DNA of 35,764 nucleotides from an uncultured Alphaproteobacteria bacterium (GCA_944391475.1 CALXTR010000015.1:1-35764); one strand, 5' to 3'. Positions 20,764 to 30,082 are shown, counted from the first letter of the stretch. Notes: generated by a model from the sequence alone, not told the origin. Made by a program: numbers and translations.

Positions 20764-22017
20764 ATGTTAACTTCCCAAAAAAAACGGGACCATGTTGAAA
20801 TGATTAAGGATAAATATCTCAATATTGAAAAACTGGTAAGCGATAAGAAAATCTTCCGCTTGTTTAGAGCGGTGGAAAGCCACGGCGGAGTTTTGCGTTT
20901 TGTCGGTGGTGCGGTGCGTAATGCTTTGCGCGGAATGGACGGCTCTGACTTAGACCTTGCAACTGATCTCAGCCCCGATGAGCTAGTAGAGGCTTGTCAA
21001 GAATCCGGACTTAAGACCGTGCCTATCGGGATTAAGTTTGGAACGGTCGGGGTAGTCATTAACGGCAAAGTATTAGAAGTGACCTCTTTGCGCAAAGATG
21101 TTAAATCTGACGGGCGGCACAGTGAAGTGGAGTTTACAACCGATTGGGAGATTGATGCCTCGCGTCGCGATTTGACCATTAATGCCGTTTATGCCGACGA
21201 AAAAGGCAATGTATTTGATTATTACAACGGAATTTCGGATTTAGAAAACGGAATTGTGCGCTTTATCGGCAGCCCAACCGTGCGTATTAAGGAAGATTAT
21301 TTGCGGATTTTGCGGTTCTTCCGTTTTTATTCCATGTTCGGCAAAGGAGAAATTGACCAGAAAGCTCTCTCGGCTTGCGTGGAAAACAAAGAGGGATTGC
21401 GCCAACTTTCAGCTGAGCGAATCCGCGATGAACTAAGCAAAATTTTACTAACTCCGCAAGTGGTCAAAGTTATTAAAATCATGGCAGATAACGGTATCTT
21501 AGATACCATTCTACCAGAACCTAAAAATTATGATAAACTCACGTTATTAATTGAGATGTGCAACCAAGAACATTTGGAGCCAAACTGGCTTAGACGCTTG
21601 TATATTGTTTTTGAGCCCGATGAAGCATTGGCTGAAAACTTGGCTAACCGCCTAAAGCTCTCCAAAAAAGACAAGATGCTCTTTATAGCTTGGGCGCAAC
21701 ATCAGCCCCAAACAGCCGAGTTTTTAGATGAAAAATCTTTGCTTAAACTAATCTACCGCTACGGCAAAGATTTTTGCTATCATAAACTTATCTTAAACAT
21801 CGCAGCAGAGAAAAAATATATCAATAATTTGACCGAGATTTTGGAATTTATCAACGCGGCAGAAATTCCGCTATTTCCAATCCGAGGGCGCGATTTGCTC
21901 GAAAAGGGCGTGGCTCCTAATGAAAAAATCGGGGCAACTCTTAAATTGCTTGAAAATGAGTGGATTGAAAGTGGGTTCAAGATGAGCCGCGAAGAACTGC
22001 TCCAAAAAGCTATCTAA
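20764..22017 (+). CDS. CCA tRNA nucleotidyltransferase / poly(A) polymerase family
   Basis: The enzyme adds or repairs the 3' CCA of tRNA; a related group adds poly(A). FVGGAVRNALRG (residues 47-57) and DLDLATDL with catalytic D62 and D64 form the class II nucleotidyltransferase head. ASRRDLTINAVY and the KEDYLRILRFFRFYSMFG segment (template-binding and neck) follow. The C-terminal half is the helical body and tail. The length of 417 residues suits the alphaproteobacterial CCA enzymes. The start is uncertain: the ATG at 20764 has no clear ribosome binding site and could be nearly leaderless, and an ATG at 20800 would shorten the protein by 12 residues. It ends at a bidirectional terminator. 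Confidence 0.92.
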   Translation: MLTSQKKRDHVEMIKDKYLNIEKLVSDKKIFRLFRAVESHGGVLRFVGGAVRNALRGMDGSDLDLATDLSPDELVEACQESGLKTVPIGIKFGTVGVVINGKVLEVTSLRKDVKSDGRHSEVEFTTDWEIDASRRDLTINAVYADEKGNVFDYYNGISDLENGIVRFIGSPTVRIKEDYLRILRFFRFYSMFGKGEIDQKALSACVENKEGLRQLSAERIRDELSKILLTPQVVKVIKIMADNGILDTILPEPKNYDKLTLLIEMCNQEHLEPNWLRRLYIVFEPDEALAENLANRLKLSKKDKMLFIAWAQHQPQTAEFLDEKSLLKLIYRYGKDFCYHKLILNIAAEKKYINNLTEILEFINAAEIPLFPIRGRDLLEKGVAPNEKIGATLKLLENEWIESGFKMSREELLQKAI

Positions 22018-22018
22018 G

Positions 22019-22048
22019 AAAAAACCCGGTATCTAACCGGGTTTTTTT
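22019..22048. terminator. Bidirectional terminator between CCA enzyme and RHH gene
   Basis: A 12-bp stem (AAAAAACCCGGT at 22019-22030 with ACCGGGTTTTTT at 22036-22047) encloses a 5-base loop. It can end transcription from the CCA-enzyme gene on the plus strand and from the small gene on the reverse strand. Confidence 0.9.
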
Positions 22049-22052
22049 AGTC

Positions 22053-22253
22053 CTACTCTCCAACAGAAAGAAAAAAGGCTCGCTCCAATTTGTCGACCGA
22101 GCATAAGTCGGTCTTGTAAAAATCTTCAAAATTCTCAGCGTATTCATTTAAGGCCAAAGCAACACAATCATCAAAAGAACGATGGCTTTTCTTGGCGATT
22201 TGAGCGATTTTATTTTGCAGTTCATCGCTGATATTAACAGAAATCTGACGCAT
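22053..22253 (-). CDS. Small ribbon-helix-helix (CopG/Arc-like) protein
   Basis: The 66-residue protein begins MRQISVNISDELQNKIAQIAKKSHRSFDDCVALALNEYAEN, given here as a region. A strand of alternating residues (RQISVNI) is followed by two helices, the pattern of ribbon-helix-helix DNA-binding proteins and of many type II antitoxins. AAGGGA lies about 6 bases before the ATG, so the gene looks real despite its size. No toxin gene is next to it: the terminator lies directly downstream, and PBP1A is divergent. It may be a solitary regulator or orphan antitoxin. The C-terminal 25 residues (EDFYKTDLCSVDKLERAFFLSVGE) are acidic and unassigned. Confidence 0.7.
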   Translation of the reverse strand: MRQISVNISDELQNKIAQIAKKSHRSFDDCVALALNEYAENFEDFYKTDLCSVDKLERAFFLSVGE

Positions 22254-22341
22254 AAAATTTCCCTTAACCTTTTTGTTGTATTTGATAAAATTATTTTAAA
22301 ATATTTTGCGAATCGATGCAAGTGCATTAAAGGTGTAAATC

Positions 22342-24159
22342 GTGGTTAAAACTAAGAAAAAGTCTAAAACGACTCGAAAAAAAGAGTCAAAACAACGGGT
22401 TAAGAATCGGCGAAGAAAACAAAAATTTTTTTCGCCCTTGGTGATAACTTTGTTTTTGATTCCACTGGCTTTTTTGATGCTTTATGTGGGATATTGTTAT
22501 ATCACCATGCCAGATATTGAGGAGGCAATTTCGCGCACCCGCCAACCTTCAACCACAATCGTGGCAGAAAACGGAAATGAAATCCAAAGTTTCGGGCAAG
22601 TTTACTCTGAACTTATTCGCACCGAAGAGTTGCCTCAATATGTGATTGATGCAATTGTATCAACCGAAGATAGACGTTTTTATTCGCATTTTGGATTTGA
22701 TATTATTTCTTTTTCAAGAGCAATGCTGACTAATTTATTTGCAGGGCGCTATGCTCAGGGCGGAAGCACAATCACCCAGCAAGTGGCAAAAAATCTATTT
22801 TTAACCTCGCAAAAAACCATTCGCCGCAAAGTACAAGAATTGTTGCTGGCCTTTTGGTTGGAGCATAAATTTACTAAAGAACAAATCCTTACTCTTTATC
22901 TGAACCGAGTATATCTGGGAGCAGGAACATACGGGATTGAGGCCGCGGCACAAAAGTATTTTCAGAAATCTTCCCGTGATTTGAACTTGATGGAAGCGGC
23001 TATCATTGCTGGTATGCTGAAAGCGCCATCTCGATATAATCCGATTGCATCCGAAGAAAAAGCGAGGGCAAGGGCCGCCGTAGTATTGCAAAACATGGTC
23101 GACAACAACAAAATCAGCGAGGAAGAGCGCGATGAAGCTCTCAAAATGCGTTTAGGGCCTGAAAAATTTTATAAGGTTCAGGGAGCCAAACATTTTGCCG
23201 ATTGGGTCTATCGTGAAACTAATGATATTCTTGGTGAACGTGACAGCGATGTATTTGTTTACACCACCTTAGACCAAGAGCTTCAACAACGAGCCGAAGC
23301 TGTCTTGAACAAAATGGTCAAGGCTTATGCTAATCGCAATGTTACCAACGGTGCGGTGGTGATTTTGGATCGTTTCGGAGCTATCAAGGCCATGGTGGGA
23401 GGAATTGATTACGAGAAAAGCCAATTTAACCGCGCAACCCAAGCTTTGCGTCAACCGGGCTCGGCTTTCAAGCCATTTGTTTATCTGACAGCACTACAAG
23501 AAGGTTATGAACCAGATGACACTATTGAAGATGTTCCTTTGACAATCGGCAATTGGAAACCTGAAAATTATGACCGCAAATATCACGGCACAGTAACGTT
23601 AGATGAGGCACTGAGCAAATCGCTCAACTTGGCAACAATCAACTTGGCTGAAAAAATTTCGCGCCGGAAAATTATTCGCAATGCGCGTCGTTTGGGTATC
23701 ACCACCCCAATTAGCAATAGCCCCTCCCTTTCTTTGGGTAGTTTTGAAGTGAAAGTAATTGATATGGCAACGGCTTACTCCGTCTTTGCTAATGGTGGCT
23801 ATGCAACTTGGCCACACGCTATTCGCGAAATATACACGCGCGACGGTTATCAGATTTATGTTCATGAGGCTGATTATGAAAATCGGATTATTGATAAAAA
23901 AGATGCCAAGAAACTAACCAAAATGCTTGAAAACGTGATTGAAAAGGGAACCGGGCGCGCTGCCCGCCTCCCCTTCCTTGCTGCCGGAAAAACCGGAACT
24001 ACCCAAGATTACCGCGATGCTTGGTTTGTGGGGTATAGCGATGAGCTAATCTGTGCAGTATGGGTCGGAAATGATGATAATTCCCCGATGAAGGGAATCA
24101 CCGGAGGAACATTACCGGCCAAGATTTGGAAAGAAATTATGGCACCAACCAGACAATAA
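22342..24159 (+). CDS. Penicillin-binding protein 1A, bifunctional peptidoglycan synthase
   Basis: This is a class A PBP that polymerises and cross-links peptidoglycan in the periplasm. A Lys/Arg-rich cytoplasmic tail (1-29) precedes one membrane segment (about 31-54). The GT51 domain contains the catalytic Glu (E109) in STEDRRFYSHFGFD, GGSTITQQVAKNLFL and RKVQELLLAFWLEHKFTKEQIL. The transpeptidase domain has S374-A-F-K, S427-L-N and K550-T-G. At 605 residues it is shorter than many PBP1A proteins and lacks the long insert domain. The start is GTG at 22342, fixed by AAAGGTG 6-7 bases upstream. The LpoA-like lipoprotein encoded later in the window could be its activator, by family precedent. 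Confidence 0.95.
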   Translation: MVKTKKKSKTTRKKESKQRVKNRRRKQKFFSPLVITLFLIPLAFLMLYVGYCYITMPDIEEAISRTRQPSTTIVAENGNEIQSFGQVYSELIRTEELPQYVIDAIVSTEDRRFYSHFGFDIISFSRAMLTNLFAGRYAQGGSTITQQVAKNLFLTSQKTIRRKVQELLLAFWLEHKFTKEQILTLYLNRVYLGAGTYGIEAAAQKYFQKSSRDLNLMEAAIIAGMLKAPSRYNPIASEEKARARAAVVLQNMVDNNKISEEERDEALKMRLGPEKFYKVQGAKHFADWVYRETNDILGERDSDVFVYTTLDQELQQRAEAVLNKMVKAYANRNVTNGAVVILDRFGAIKAMVGGIDYEKSQFNRATQALRQPGSAFKPFVYLTALQEGYEPDDTIEDVPLTIGNWKPENYDRKYHGTVTLDEALSKSLNLATINLAEKISRRKIIRNARRLGITTPISNSPSLSLGSFEVKVIDMATAYSVFANGGYATWPHAIREIYTRDGYQIYVHEADYENRIIDKKDAKKLTKMLENVIEKGTGRAARLPFLAAGKTGTTQDYRDAWFVGYSDELICAVWVGNDDNSPMKGITGGTLPAKIWKEIMAPTRQ

Positions 24160-24198
24160 AAAAAATAAAACTAGTGCTTTTTAATATCTTTTATTATA

Positions 24199-24204
24199 TA
24201 TAAT
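24199..24204 (+). promoter_or_regulatory. Candidate -10 for the gpmI operon
   Basis: A perfect TATAAT lies 37 bp before the gpmI ATG within an AT-rich gap. No good -35 hexamer is visible at 16-18 bp. Confidence 0.35.
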
Positions 24205-24241
24205 ACGAAAAGTTTGAATGCTAAAAAAAGGAAAAATATAA

Positions 24242-25777
24242 ATGACACAAAAACCTGTTTTGTTGATGATTTTAGATGGTTGGGGTTGGAGAAGACCCAA
24301 AACCCCCGATAATGCTATTGAAGTTGGGAATACTCCGAACTGGCATCGGATGTATGATGAAAATCCCCACAGCCTGATTGAAACCTATGGTTTGGCAGTA
24401 GGTTTGCCGGAAGGTCAAATGGGTAACTCTGAAGTCGGCCACACCAATATCGGTGCCGGACGCGTGGTAATGCAAGACCTGCCTAAAATCGACCAAGCAA
24501 TCAAAGACGGTTCTATGCAAAAGAATCCGGTTTTGGTTAACATGATTGAAACCCTCAAGAAAAACGGTGGTGCTGCTCATGTGATGGGTTTGATGTCACC
24601 AGGCGGTGTGCACTCCTCGCAAGATCATATCGTGGCTTTGTGCAAAATCTTAAATCAAAACAACATCAAAGTTTGGGTTCATGCCTTTTTGGACGGTCGT
24701 GACACTCCTCCTTCTTCGGCAGTAGATTTCTTGGCCGAATTTGAAAAATCAATCGCTGAGCTCAAAAATGTCAAAATCGCCACCATTGAAGGTCGTTTCT
24801 ATGCCATGGATCGTGATAAACGCTGGGATAGAATCGAACTGGCTTATAACAATATGGCTTTTGCCGAAGGTAAGCGTTTTGAAACTGCCGATAGAGCGAT
24901 TAAATCTTCTTATGCTGATAAAGTTACCGATGAATTTGTCATTCCATGTGTGATTGGTGATTATCAGGGTATTAATGACGGTGATGCGGTGTTGATGGCT
25001 AACTTCCGTGCTGACCGCGCTCGCGAAATTCTCTATGCTTTGGCTGACACCGAATTTGCCGGATTTAATCGCAAAAAAGTGCTCAAACTCTCTGATTCTG
25101 TCGGCATGACCGAATATTCAGTGGACCATCAGCGCTTTATGCACACGATGTATCCGCCGGAAGCACTAACCAATATTTTGGGTGAAGTGGTGGCTGAGCA
25201 CGGGCTTACTCAGCTCAGAATCGCCGAAACCGAAAAATATGCTCACGTAACCTTCTTCTTTAACGGGGGTGAAGAGCGCGAGTTCAAAGGTGAAGAGCGA
25301 ATCTTGATTGCTAGCCCGAAAGTGGCAACCTATGACCTCAAACCTGAAATGTCGGTTTATGAAGTGACCGAACAGCTGGTCAAAGCCATTGAGGACAAGC
25401 GTTTTGATGTTATTATCTGCAACTATGCCAACGGGGATATGGTTGGTCATACCGGCGTGATGGAAGCCGCACTCAAAGCCGTGGCCGCAGTTGATGACTG
25501 CTTGGGCAAGGTTGAACAAGCTATCAAAAATGTGGGCGGAGTGATGATTGTGACTGCCGACCATGGTAATGTGGAAAAAATGGTTGATGAAAAAACCGGT
25601 GAACCCTACACGGCTCATACCGTTGGTAAAGTACCGGCTATTTTGGTAAATGATAAAAGCGGTGTTACCGCGCTTAAAGATGGTAAATTAGCCGATTTGG
25701 CACCAACCATGCTTGAGCTCCTTAACATCAAACAACCTGTTGAAATGACCGGACATTCGCTCTTGATTAAGGACTAA
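24242..25777 (+). CDS. gpmI: 2,3-bisphosphoglycerate-independent phosphoglycerate mutase
   Basis: GpmI interconverts 3- and 2-phosphoglycerate in glycolysis and gluconeogenesis, using two metal ions and a phosphoserine. The start ILDGWGWR holds the first metal-binding Asp (D12). MGNSEVGHTNIGAGR carries the nucleophile S63. FLDGRDTPP, RFYAMDRDKRWDR, NFRADRARE, ICNYANGDMVGHTG and VTADHGNVEKM supply the substrate and remaining metal ligands. All are intact and the length (511) is standard. It leads a tight operon: envC starts one base after its stop. A glycolytic enzyme ahead of cell-wall genes is the known alphaproteobacterial order. Confidence 0.97.
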   Translation: MTQKPVLLMILDGWGWRRPKTPDNAIEVGNTPNWHRMYDENPHSLIETYGLAVGLPEGQMGNSEVGHTNIGAGRVVMQDLPKIDQAIKDGSMQKNPVLVNMIETLKKNGGAAHVMGLMSPGGVHSSQDHIVALCKILNQNNIKVWVHAFLDGRDTPPSSAVDFLAEFEKSIAELKNVKIATIEGRFYAMDRDKRWDRIELAYNNMAFAEGKRFETADRAIKSSYADKVTDEFVIPCVIGDYQGINDGDAVLMANFRADRAREILYALADTEFAGFNRKKVLKLSDSVGMTEYSVDHQRFMHTMYPPEALTNILGEVVAEHGLTQLRIAETEKYAHVTFFFNGGEEREFKGEERILIASPKVATYDLKPEMSVYEVTEQLVKAIEDKRFDVIICNYANGDMVGHTGVMEAALKAVAAVDDCLGKVEQAIKNVGGVMIVTADHGNVEKMVDEKTGEPYTAHTVGKVPAILVNDKSGVTALKDGKLADLAPTMLELLNIKQPVEMTGHSLLIKD

Positions 25778-25778
25778 A

Positions 25779-27044
25779 ATGAAACTTTACACCGTCGGCA
25801 CCGTTTTTATAATCGGAAGCATTCTGGCTTATAGCTCAGGGTGTTTTCCGGTGTCGGCGGCAACTGTTTCTAAGCAAGAGTTAGATCGGGTCGAAAAAGA
25901 GGTCGAACTCCAAAACATCAAACATCGCAAGCTCCAAGCTCAAGCTAACCAAATCAATATGGAATTGACCCAAGTTAGTCAAGATATGGTCAAAGCAGCA
26001 CGCAAAATCCAAGATAGCGAGGAAAAGCTTTCTAAAATGGAGCAACAACTCGAACTACTCAAAGAAAATTTGCAAAAAGCTGAAACTAATTTTGTTAGTG
26101 AAGATGAAAACTTAATTAAGACTTTAGCGGCTTTGCAAAATTTAGCGCTTAAGCCCACCGAGGCGCTGTTTGTGCAACCACTGACCCCGGTGGAGATTAT
26201 TCGCAGTGCCATGCTGCTTAGAGAAGCCGTGCCTCATCTTGAGGACAAGGCGGAGCAAATTCGCGCTGAGCTCATGAATATTCAAAAACGCAAAAATTTG
26301 GTTGAAAAGCAGGTTGAGCAAATCAGCAAACAAAAGCTGGTGCTTGAAAAAGAGCACGAGCAAATGAAGGCTTTGGTGCAAAAAAAATCTAAAATACGTA
26401 ATATGGTCGAAATCAAAAGCGAGCAAGCCAAAAAGAATATGGATAAGCTGGCTTCTCAAGCTCAGGATTTGCGCGAATTGTTTGACAAGCTAGAAAAAGA
26501 ACGACTTGAAAAAGAGAGAAAAGCCGAAGAGGAGCGCAAACGTCAAGAAGAACTCTGGCGCCAAGAACAAGAACGCTTAGCAGCCGAGAAAAAAGCTGAG
26601 GAAACTCAAAGAGCTGACTTGATAAAATATAATCAGGAGATTATAAAAGATTTAGGAAAGGCTTTTGCCAAAGCTAAAGGTAAATTGCCAATGCCGGCGC
26701 GTGGAAGAATCGTGACCCGTTACGGCGAGCAAAAAGTTAAAGGGGTGGTCTCAAAAGGAATCATTATCGAAACTCGTAATGAAGCCCAAGTAATTGCACC
26801 CTTTGATGGTTCTGTGGTGTTTGCCGGACCTTTTCGGGGCTATGGCAATATGATTATTATTGAGCATGGCGGTGGTTACTTGTCGCTACTAGCCGGGCTT
26901 GAAACGATTGACACGGAAGTCGGGCAAATGTTATTGGCCGGCGAACCGGTCGGACAAATGCCCGAAGACGGTGATGCTCGCTTATATGTGGAGATGCGCC
27001 GCAACAACAAACCGATTAATCCGCTGAGTTGGATGAAATTATAA
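25779..27044 (+). CDS. EnvC-like murein hydrolase activator (degenerate LytM)
   Basis: EnvC-type proteins activate periplasmic amidases that split septal peptidoglycan. A signal peptide or N-terminal anchor (residues 1-28) is followed by a long coiled coil (about 30-285, including a Glu/Lys/Arg-rich stretch KERLEKERKAEEERKRQEEL). The C-terminal LytM/M23 domain starts near 300 (MPARGRIVTRYGEQ). It keeps the fold motifs VIAPFDGSVVFAG and GNMIIIEHGGGYLSLLAGL but lacks the zinc ligands: there is no H-x3-D near VSKGIIIE, and the final HxH is replaced by RLYVEM. It is therefore a non-catalytic activator, as in E. coli EnvC. The next gene is ctpA, a common partner. Confidence 0.9.
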   Translation: MKLYTVGTVFIIGSILAYSSGCFPVSAATVSKQELDRVEKEVELQNIKHRKLQAQANQINMELTQVSQDMVKAARKIQDSEEKLSKMEQQLELLKENLQKAETNFVSEDENLIKTLAALQNLALKPTEALFVQPLTPVEIIRSAMLLREAVPHLEDKAEQIRAELMNIQKRKNLVEKQVEQISKQKLVLEKEHEQMKALVQKKSKIRNMVEIKSEQAKKNMDKLASQAQDLRELFDKLEKERLEKERKAEEERKRQEELWRQEQERLAAEKKAEETQRADLIKYNQEIIKDLGKAFAKAKGKLPMPARGRIVTRYGEQKVKGVVSKGIIIETRNEAQVIAPFDGSVVFAGPFRGYGNMIIIEHGGGYLSLLAGLETIDTEVGQMLLAGEPVGQMPEDGDARLYVEMRRNNKPINPLSWMKL

Positions 27045-27069
27045 AAAAACAAATGTGGGAAACAAGAAA

Positions 27070-28377
27070 ATGCTAAAGAAATCTTCAATCATATCAGTAC
27101 TCGTATTTTCAATCTTTTTTAGCTATACCACTGTAGCTAATGCCGCCAAAGACAGCAAAAAAGAAGTGGTTGAAAATGAAGCCGATACTTATGAAATGCT
27201 TAATCTGTTTGGTGAAGTATTGGAACGAGCCAAAATGTCTTATGTCGAAGAAGTGAGCGACAAAAAATTGATTGAAGCCGCTATTAATGGCATGCTCGTA
27301 GCGCTTGACCCACATTCGAGTTATCTTGATGATCAAAGTTTTAAGTATATGAATGAACAAACCAAAGGAAAATTCGGTGGTTTGGGAATTGAAGTAACCA
27401 TGGAACAGGGTTTGGTTATGGTTGTTTCTCCGATTGATGATACACCGGCTTATAAAGCAGGGCTTAAACCCGGAGATTTCATTACCCATATCGACGGAGA
27501 GCAGGTTATGGGAATGTCATTAAACGATGCGGTTGATAAAATGCGTGGTAAAGTCGGCACTAAAGTGAAATTAACCATCCGCCGCATTAATCAAAAACCG
27601 TTTGATGTTAAGATTACTCGTGAAGAAATTAAAATTCGCTCTGTTAAAAGTGAACTAAAATCCGGTGATGTTGCCTATATTCGTATTTCTTCTTTTACTG
27701 AAGATACCGATCAGACAATTGAAAAGTCTCTGAAAAAGCTTCAAAAAGAATCGAAAAATAAGCTCAAAGGCGTGGTACTTGATGTGAGAAACAATCCAGG
27801 TGGACTTTTGGATCAGGCAGTTAATGTTTCGGACTTGTTTTTAGACAAGGGCGAAATTGTATCAACGCGTTCACGCAATCCGGAAGACACCGTAAAATAT
27901 ACCGCTAAATCCGGAGATATTGCCAAAGGTCTACCGATAGTGGTATTGATTAATGACGGTTCAGCATCTGCTTCTGAAATTGTGGCCGGTGCTTTGCAAG
28001 ATCATAAACGTGCTATTATCTTAGGCGAAAAATCTTTTGGTAAAGGCTCGGTACAGACCGTGGTACCGCTTGGAAACCACGGAGCAATGCGCTTAACCAC
28101 CGCGCGCTATTACACCCCATCGGGAAGATCTATTCAGGCCAAAGGTATTGAGCCTGACGTTGAGGTGCATCCGGCTAAGGTTGAGATTATTGAAAACGTG
28201 TTTGAGCGCAGTGAAGCTGAGTTTGGAAATGCTCTTAAAAATGATACCGACACCAAAGCTAGCAAAGAAACCAATAAGTCTGCTCAAAAAGATAAGGATT
28301 TGGCTAATGATTATCAGCTTTCACGAGCTGTGGATTTAGTCAAGGCTTTGGCTATTTATGAAAATCAGGATAAATAA
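27070..28377 (+). CDS. ctpA: Carboxyl-terminal processing protease (S41 family)
   Basis: CtpA/Prc proteases trim periplasmic proteins from the C-terminus and often control peptidoglycan hydrolases. A signal peptide SIISVLVFSIFFSYTTVANA precedes the mature protein. A PDZ domain spans about 85-170 (KFGGLGIEVT, AGLKPGDFITHIDGE). The protease core holds LDVRNNPGGLL, the serine motif SASASE at 298-303 and the catalytic Lys K325 in SFGKGSVQ. RYYTPSGRSIQAKGIEPDV ends the core. The ATG at 27070 is used; a GTG at 27055 would add five residues. Length is 435 residues. It sits 25 bp after envC and before the deacetylase-like gene. Confidence 0.95.
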   Translation: MLKKSSIISVLVFSIFFSYTTVANAAKDSKKEVVENEADTYEMLNLFGEVLERAKMSYVEEVSDKKLIEAAINGMLVALDPHSSYLDDQSFKYMNEQTKGKFGGLGIEVTMEQGLVMVVSPIDDTPAYKAGLKPGDFITHIDGEQVMGMSLNDAVDKMRGKVGTKVKLTIRRINQKPFDVKITREEIKIRSVKSELKSGDVAYIRISSFTEDTDQTIEKSLKKLQKESKNKLKGVVLDVRNNPGGLLDQAVNVSDLFLDKGEIVSTRSRNPEDTVKYTAKSGDIAKGLPIVVLINDGSASASEIVAGALQDHKRAIILGEKSFGKGSVQTVVPLGNHGAMRLTTARYYTPSGRSIQAKGIEPDVEVHPAKVEIIENVFERSEAEFGNALKNDTDTKASKETNKSAQKDKDLANDYQLSRAVDLVKALAIYENQDK

Positions 28378-28400
28378 CTAATCCGGCGGAGGCATTATAA

Positions 28401-29585
28401 TTGGGAAAAATGCTAAAAAGATATAGGTTGTTAATTTTGACCATGATATTAACAACGGCTTTGTTGATTGGTTTAGGATATTTCTTTGCCGAAAAACAAA
28501 GTGAACCCGAGTTTGCCTCCAAAATTGATCGGATTATGTTTGAACGTAAAAATAAATCACCAAAGTTTATTATTACGTTACCTGATGCGGCTGCAAGACG
28601 TGCGGAAATTTTGGGTCAGCAAACTCAAGACAAACTTGAAGAGCAAAATCAGCCTACAGATGAAAACAATTTGCCTAAAGGGTTTTCTGCTGCCGAGTTA
28701 GCCGCTAAAATTCCTCTAACAGCCAAACTAACTCCGATTGCTAATCCAACAGCATTAAATCCATTGGAGATTATTCCCGATTTAAGTGAAGAAAAAAATG
28801 GTATGATTTTACCTAAAATATCCGGCAATGGGCAAAAGCCGTGGATTGAATATGCAAAAACCGAGAATGTACAACCTAATTTTTACAAAGTGGCTATTGT
28901 ACTAAAGAATTTGGGCATGGATAGTATGATTACTACGGCAGCGATTGAAACAATGCCGGCCAATATTTCTTTGTCTTTTTCGCCTTACGGACGAGATTTG
29001 AGCCAAGCAGTGCGTCATGCGCGAGAGTTTGGGCATGAAACATATGTGGACTGGCTGCTATGTTCACAAAACTTCTTGAAAGCAGACAGCGGTCCGATGG
29101 CAATGAGTATTACCCAAAACAAAGAAGAAAACTTGCGCCGAGCGGAAGCTTCTCTTAATGTACGCGCGCCTATTGGCGGTATGGTGGTTAGTAGTGGAAT
29201 CGCCGATGATACAATTGCCGAGCACTTGCTGTTTATTATGCAAAATTTGCAAAAACGTGGTTTATTGATTGTTGATGCTACCGGGGAAGACGGAATAAAT
29301 CAGGTGAAAGTTGCGGGATTGCCGCGGCGAAAGGCTGATATCGTAATTGATACTCATTTTGTGCGCAAAGATATTGATGAACAACTGAAAATGGCTGAAA
29401 GCATTGCCAAAAACAATGGCTCGGTACTAATTGCGGCCAATCCTAAACCTGTAGTGCTGCACGCACTAAAAGACTGGGTCGAAACTTTCTCTCCACAGTT
29501 AACCTATGACCAAATGAAAGAGCAGCAAATTACACCTGAAAAACCATTGGTACTGGTGCCGGTTTCTAACTTGGTGGTTGAATAA
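28401..29585 (+). CDS. Divergent polysaccharide deacetylase-like protein, metal site lost
   Basis: The protein belongs by position and fold pattern to the divergent polysaccharide deacetylase family (YibQ-like), which usually follows ctpA in alphaproteobacteria. It has an N-terminal membrane segment (11-30) and a disordered periplasmic linker to about 160. The NodB-like domain then reads VAIVLKNLGMD, where the family has IVIDDLG, so both aspartates are replaced (K169, N170). ISLSFSPYGRDL is kept. The H-x-P-M-E region reads YVDWLLCS, and the NNHMGS region reads GGMVVSSG. It is therefore probably not a deacetylase. The start is TTG at 28401, favoured by a perfect GGAGG eight bases upstream; ATG at 28410 is the alternative. 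Confidence 0.78.
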   Translation: MGKMLKRYRLLILTMILTTALLIGLGYFFAEKQSEPEFASKIDRIMFERKNKSPKFIITLPDAAARRAEILGQQTQDKLEEQNQPTDENNLPKGFSAAELAAKIPLTAKLTPIANPTALNPLEIIPDLSEEKNGMILPKISGNGQKPWIEYAKTENVQPNFYKVAIVLKNLGMDSMITTAAIETMPANISLSFSPYGRDLSQAVRHAREFGHETYVDWLLCSQNFLKADSGPMAMSITQNKEENLRRAEASLNVRAPIGGMVVSSGIADDTIAEHLLFIMQNLQKRGLLIVDATGEDGINQVKVAGLPRRKADIVIDTHFVRKDIDEQLKMAESIAKNNGSVLIAANPKPVVLHALKDWVETFSPQLTYDQMKEQQITPEKPLVLVPVSNLVVE

Positions 29586-29587
29586 AA

Positions 29588-30082
29588 ATGATGAATGGTA
29601 AATATCGCCTCAATGCAGCTGTAATTGTGTTTAACCAACAAGGTAAGGTCTTGGTTTTCGGTAGAAATGACTGTGATAATCAGTGGCAATTTCCGCAAGG
29701 GGGAATCGAGCCTAACGAAACTCCAGAAATTGCTGCTAGGCGCGAACTCAAAGAAGAAACCAATATCCAATCGGTTAGTTTGGTTGCAACCATGCCTCAA
29801 CCACTTCGCTATGATTTTCCACCACAGGTATTAGAAAAATTTCAAAAGCTGGGGCGAACTAACATTGGTCAGGAGCAATATTGGTTTTTGTTCTATTTTG
29901 AAGGTTTGGAAAGTGAAATTAATTTTACGACCAATCCTGATGAAATTGAATTTAAGGCTTATAAATGGATTGAGATTGATGAGGCTCCTACTCTGGTAGT
30001 GGATTTCAAAAAAGAAGTCTACCTCCAAGTAGTGAAGTTTATGAAACCGAAAATCGCTGAGTTTTTATCTTCTAGGCATTAA
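29588..30082 (+). CDS. rppH: RNA pyrophosphohydrolase, Nudix family
   Basis: RppH removes pyrophosphate from 5' ends of mRNA and so starts RNase E-dependent decay. The Nudix box GX5EX7REUXEEXGU reads GGIEPNETPEIAARRELKEE and ends TNI, with the usual Gly replaced by Asn. The start YRLNAAVIVFNQQGKVLVFGR and WQFPQGGIEP are typical of RppH, and RYDFPPQ (substrate-recognition loop) follows. Length is 164 residues, normal. It is 2 bp behind the deacetylase-like gene, so it is the last gene of the gpmI-envC-ctpA unit. Its end overlaps the convergent yraN end by 11 bp. Start may be the first or second ATG (29588 or 29591). Confidence 0.94.
   Translation: MMNGKYRLNAAVIVFNQQGKVLVFGRNDCDNQWQFPQGGIEPNETPEIAARRELKEETNIQSVSLVATMPQPLRYDFPPQVLEKFQKLGRTNIGQEQYWFLFYFEGLESEINFTTNPDEIEFKAYKWIEIDEAPTLVVDFKKEVYLQVVKFMKPKIAEFLSSRH

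Noticed and set aside
22053..22253. Toxin-antitoxin module at the ribbon-helix-helix gene
   Set aside because: No second small gene is adjacent: a terminator lies directly downstream and PBP1A is divergent. Only the DNA-binding fold is supported.
25166..25618. A 150-codon reverse open frame inside gpmI
   Set aside because: It lies entirely within highly conserved gpmI coding sequence. Its His/Phe-rich composition is typical of an antisense shadow.
25779..27044. Active M23 peptidase
   Set aside because: The LytM domain lacks the zinc-binding histidines and aspartate, so an activator role of the EnvC type is the better call.
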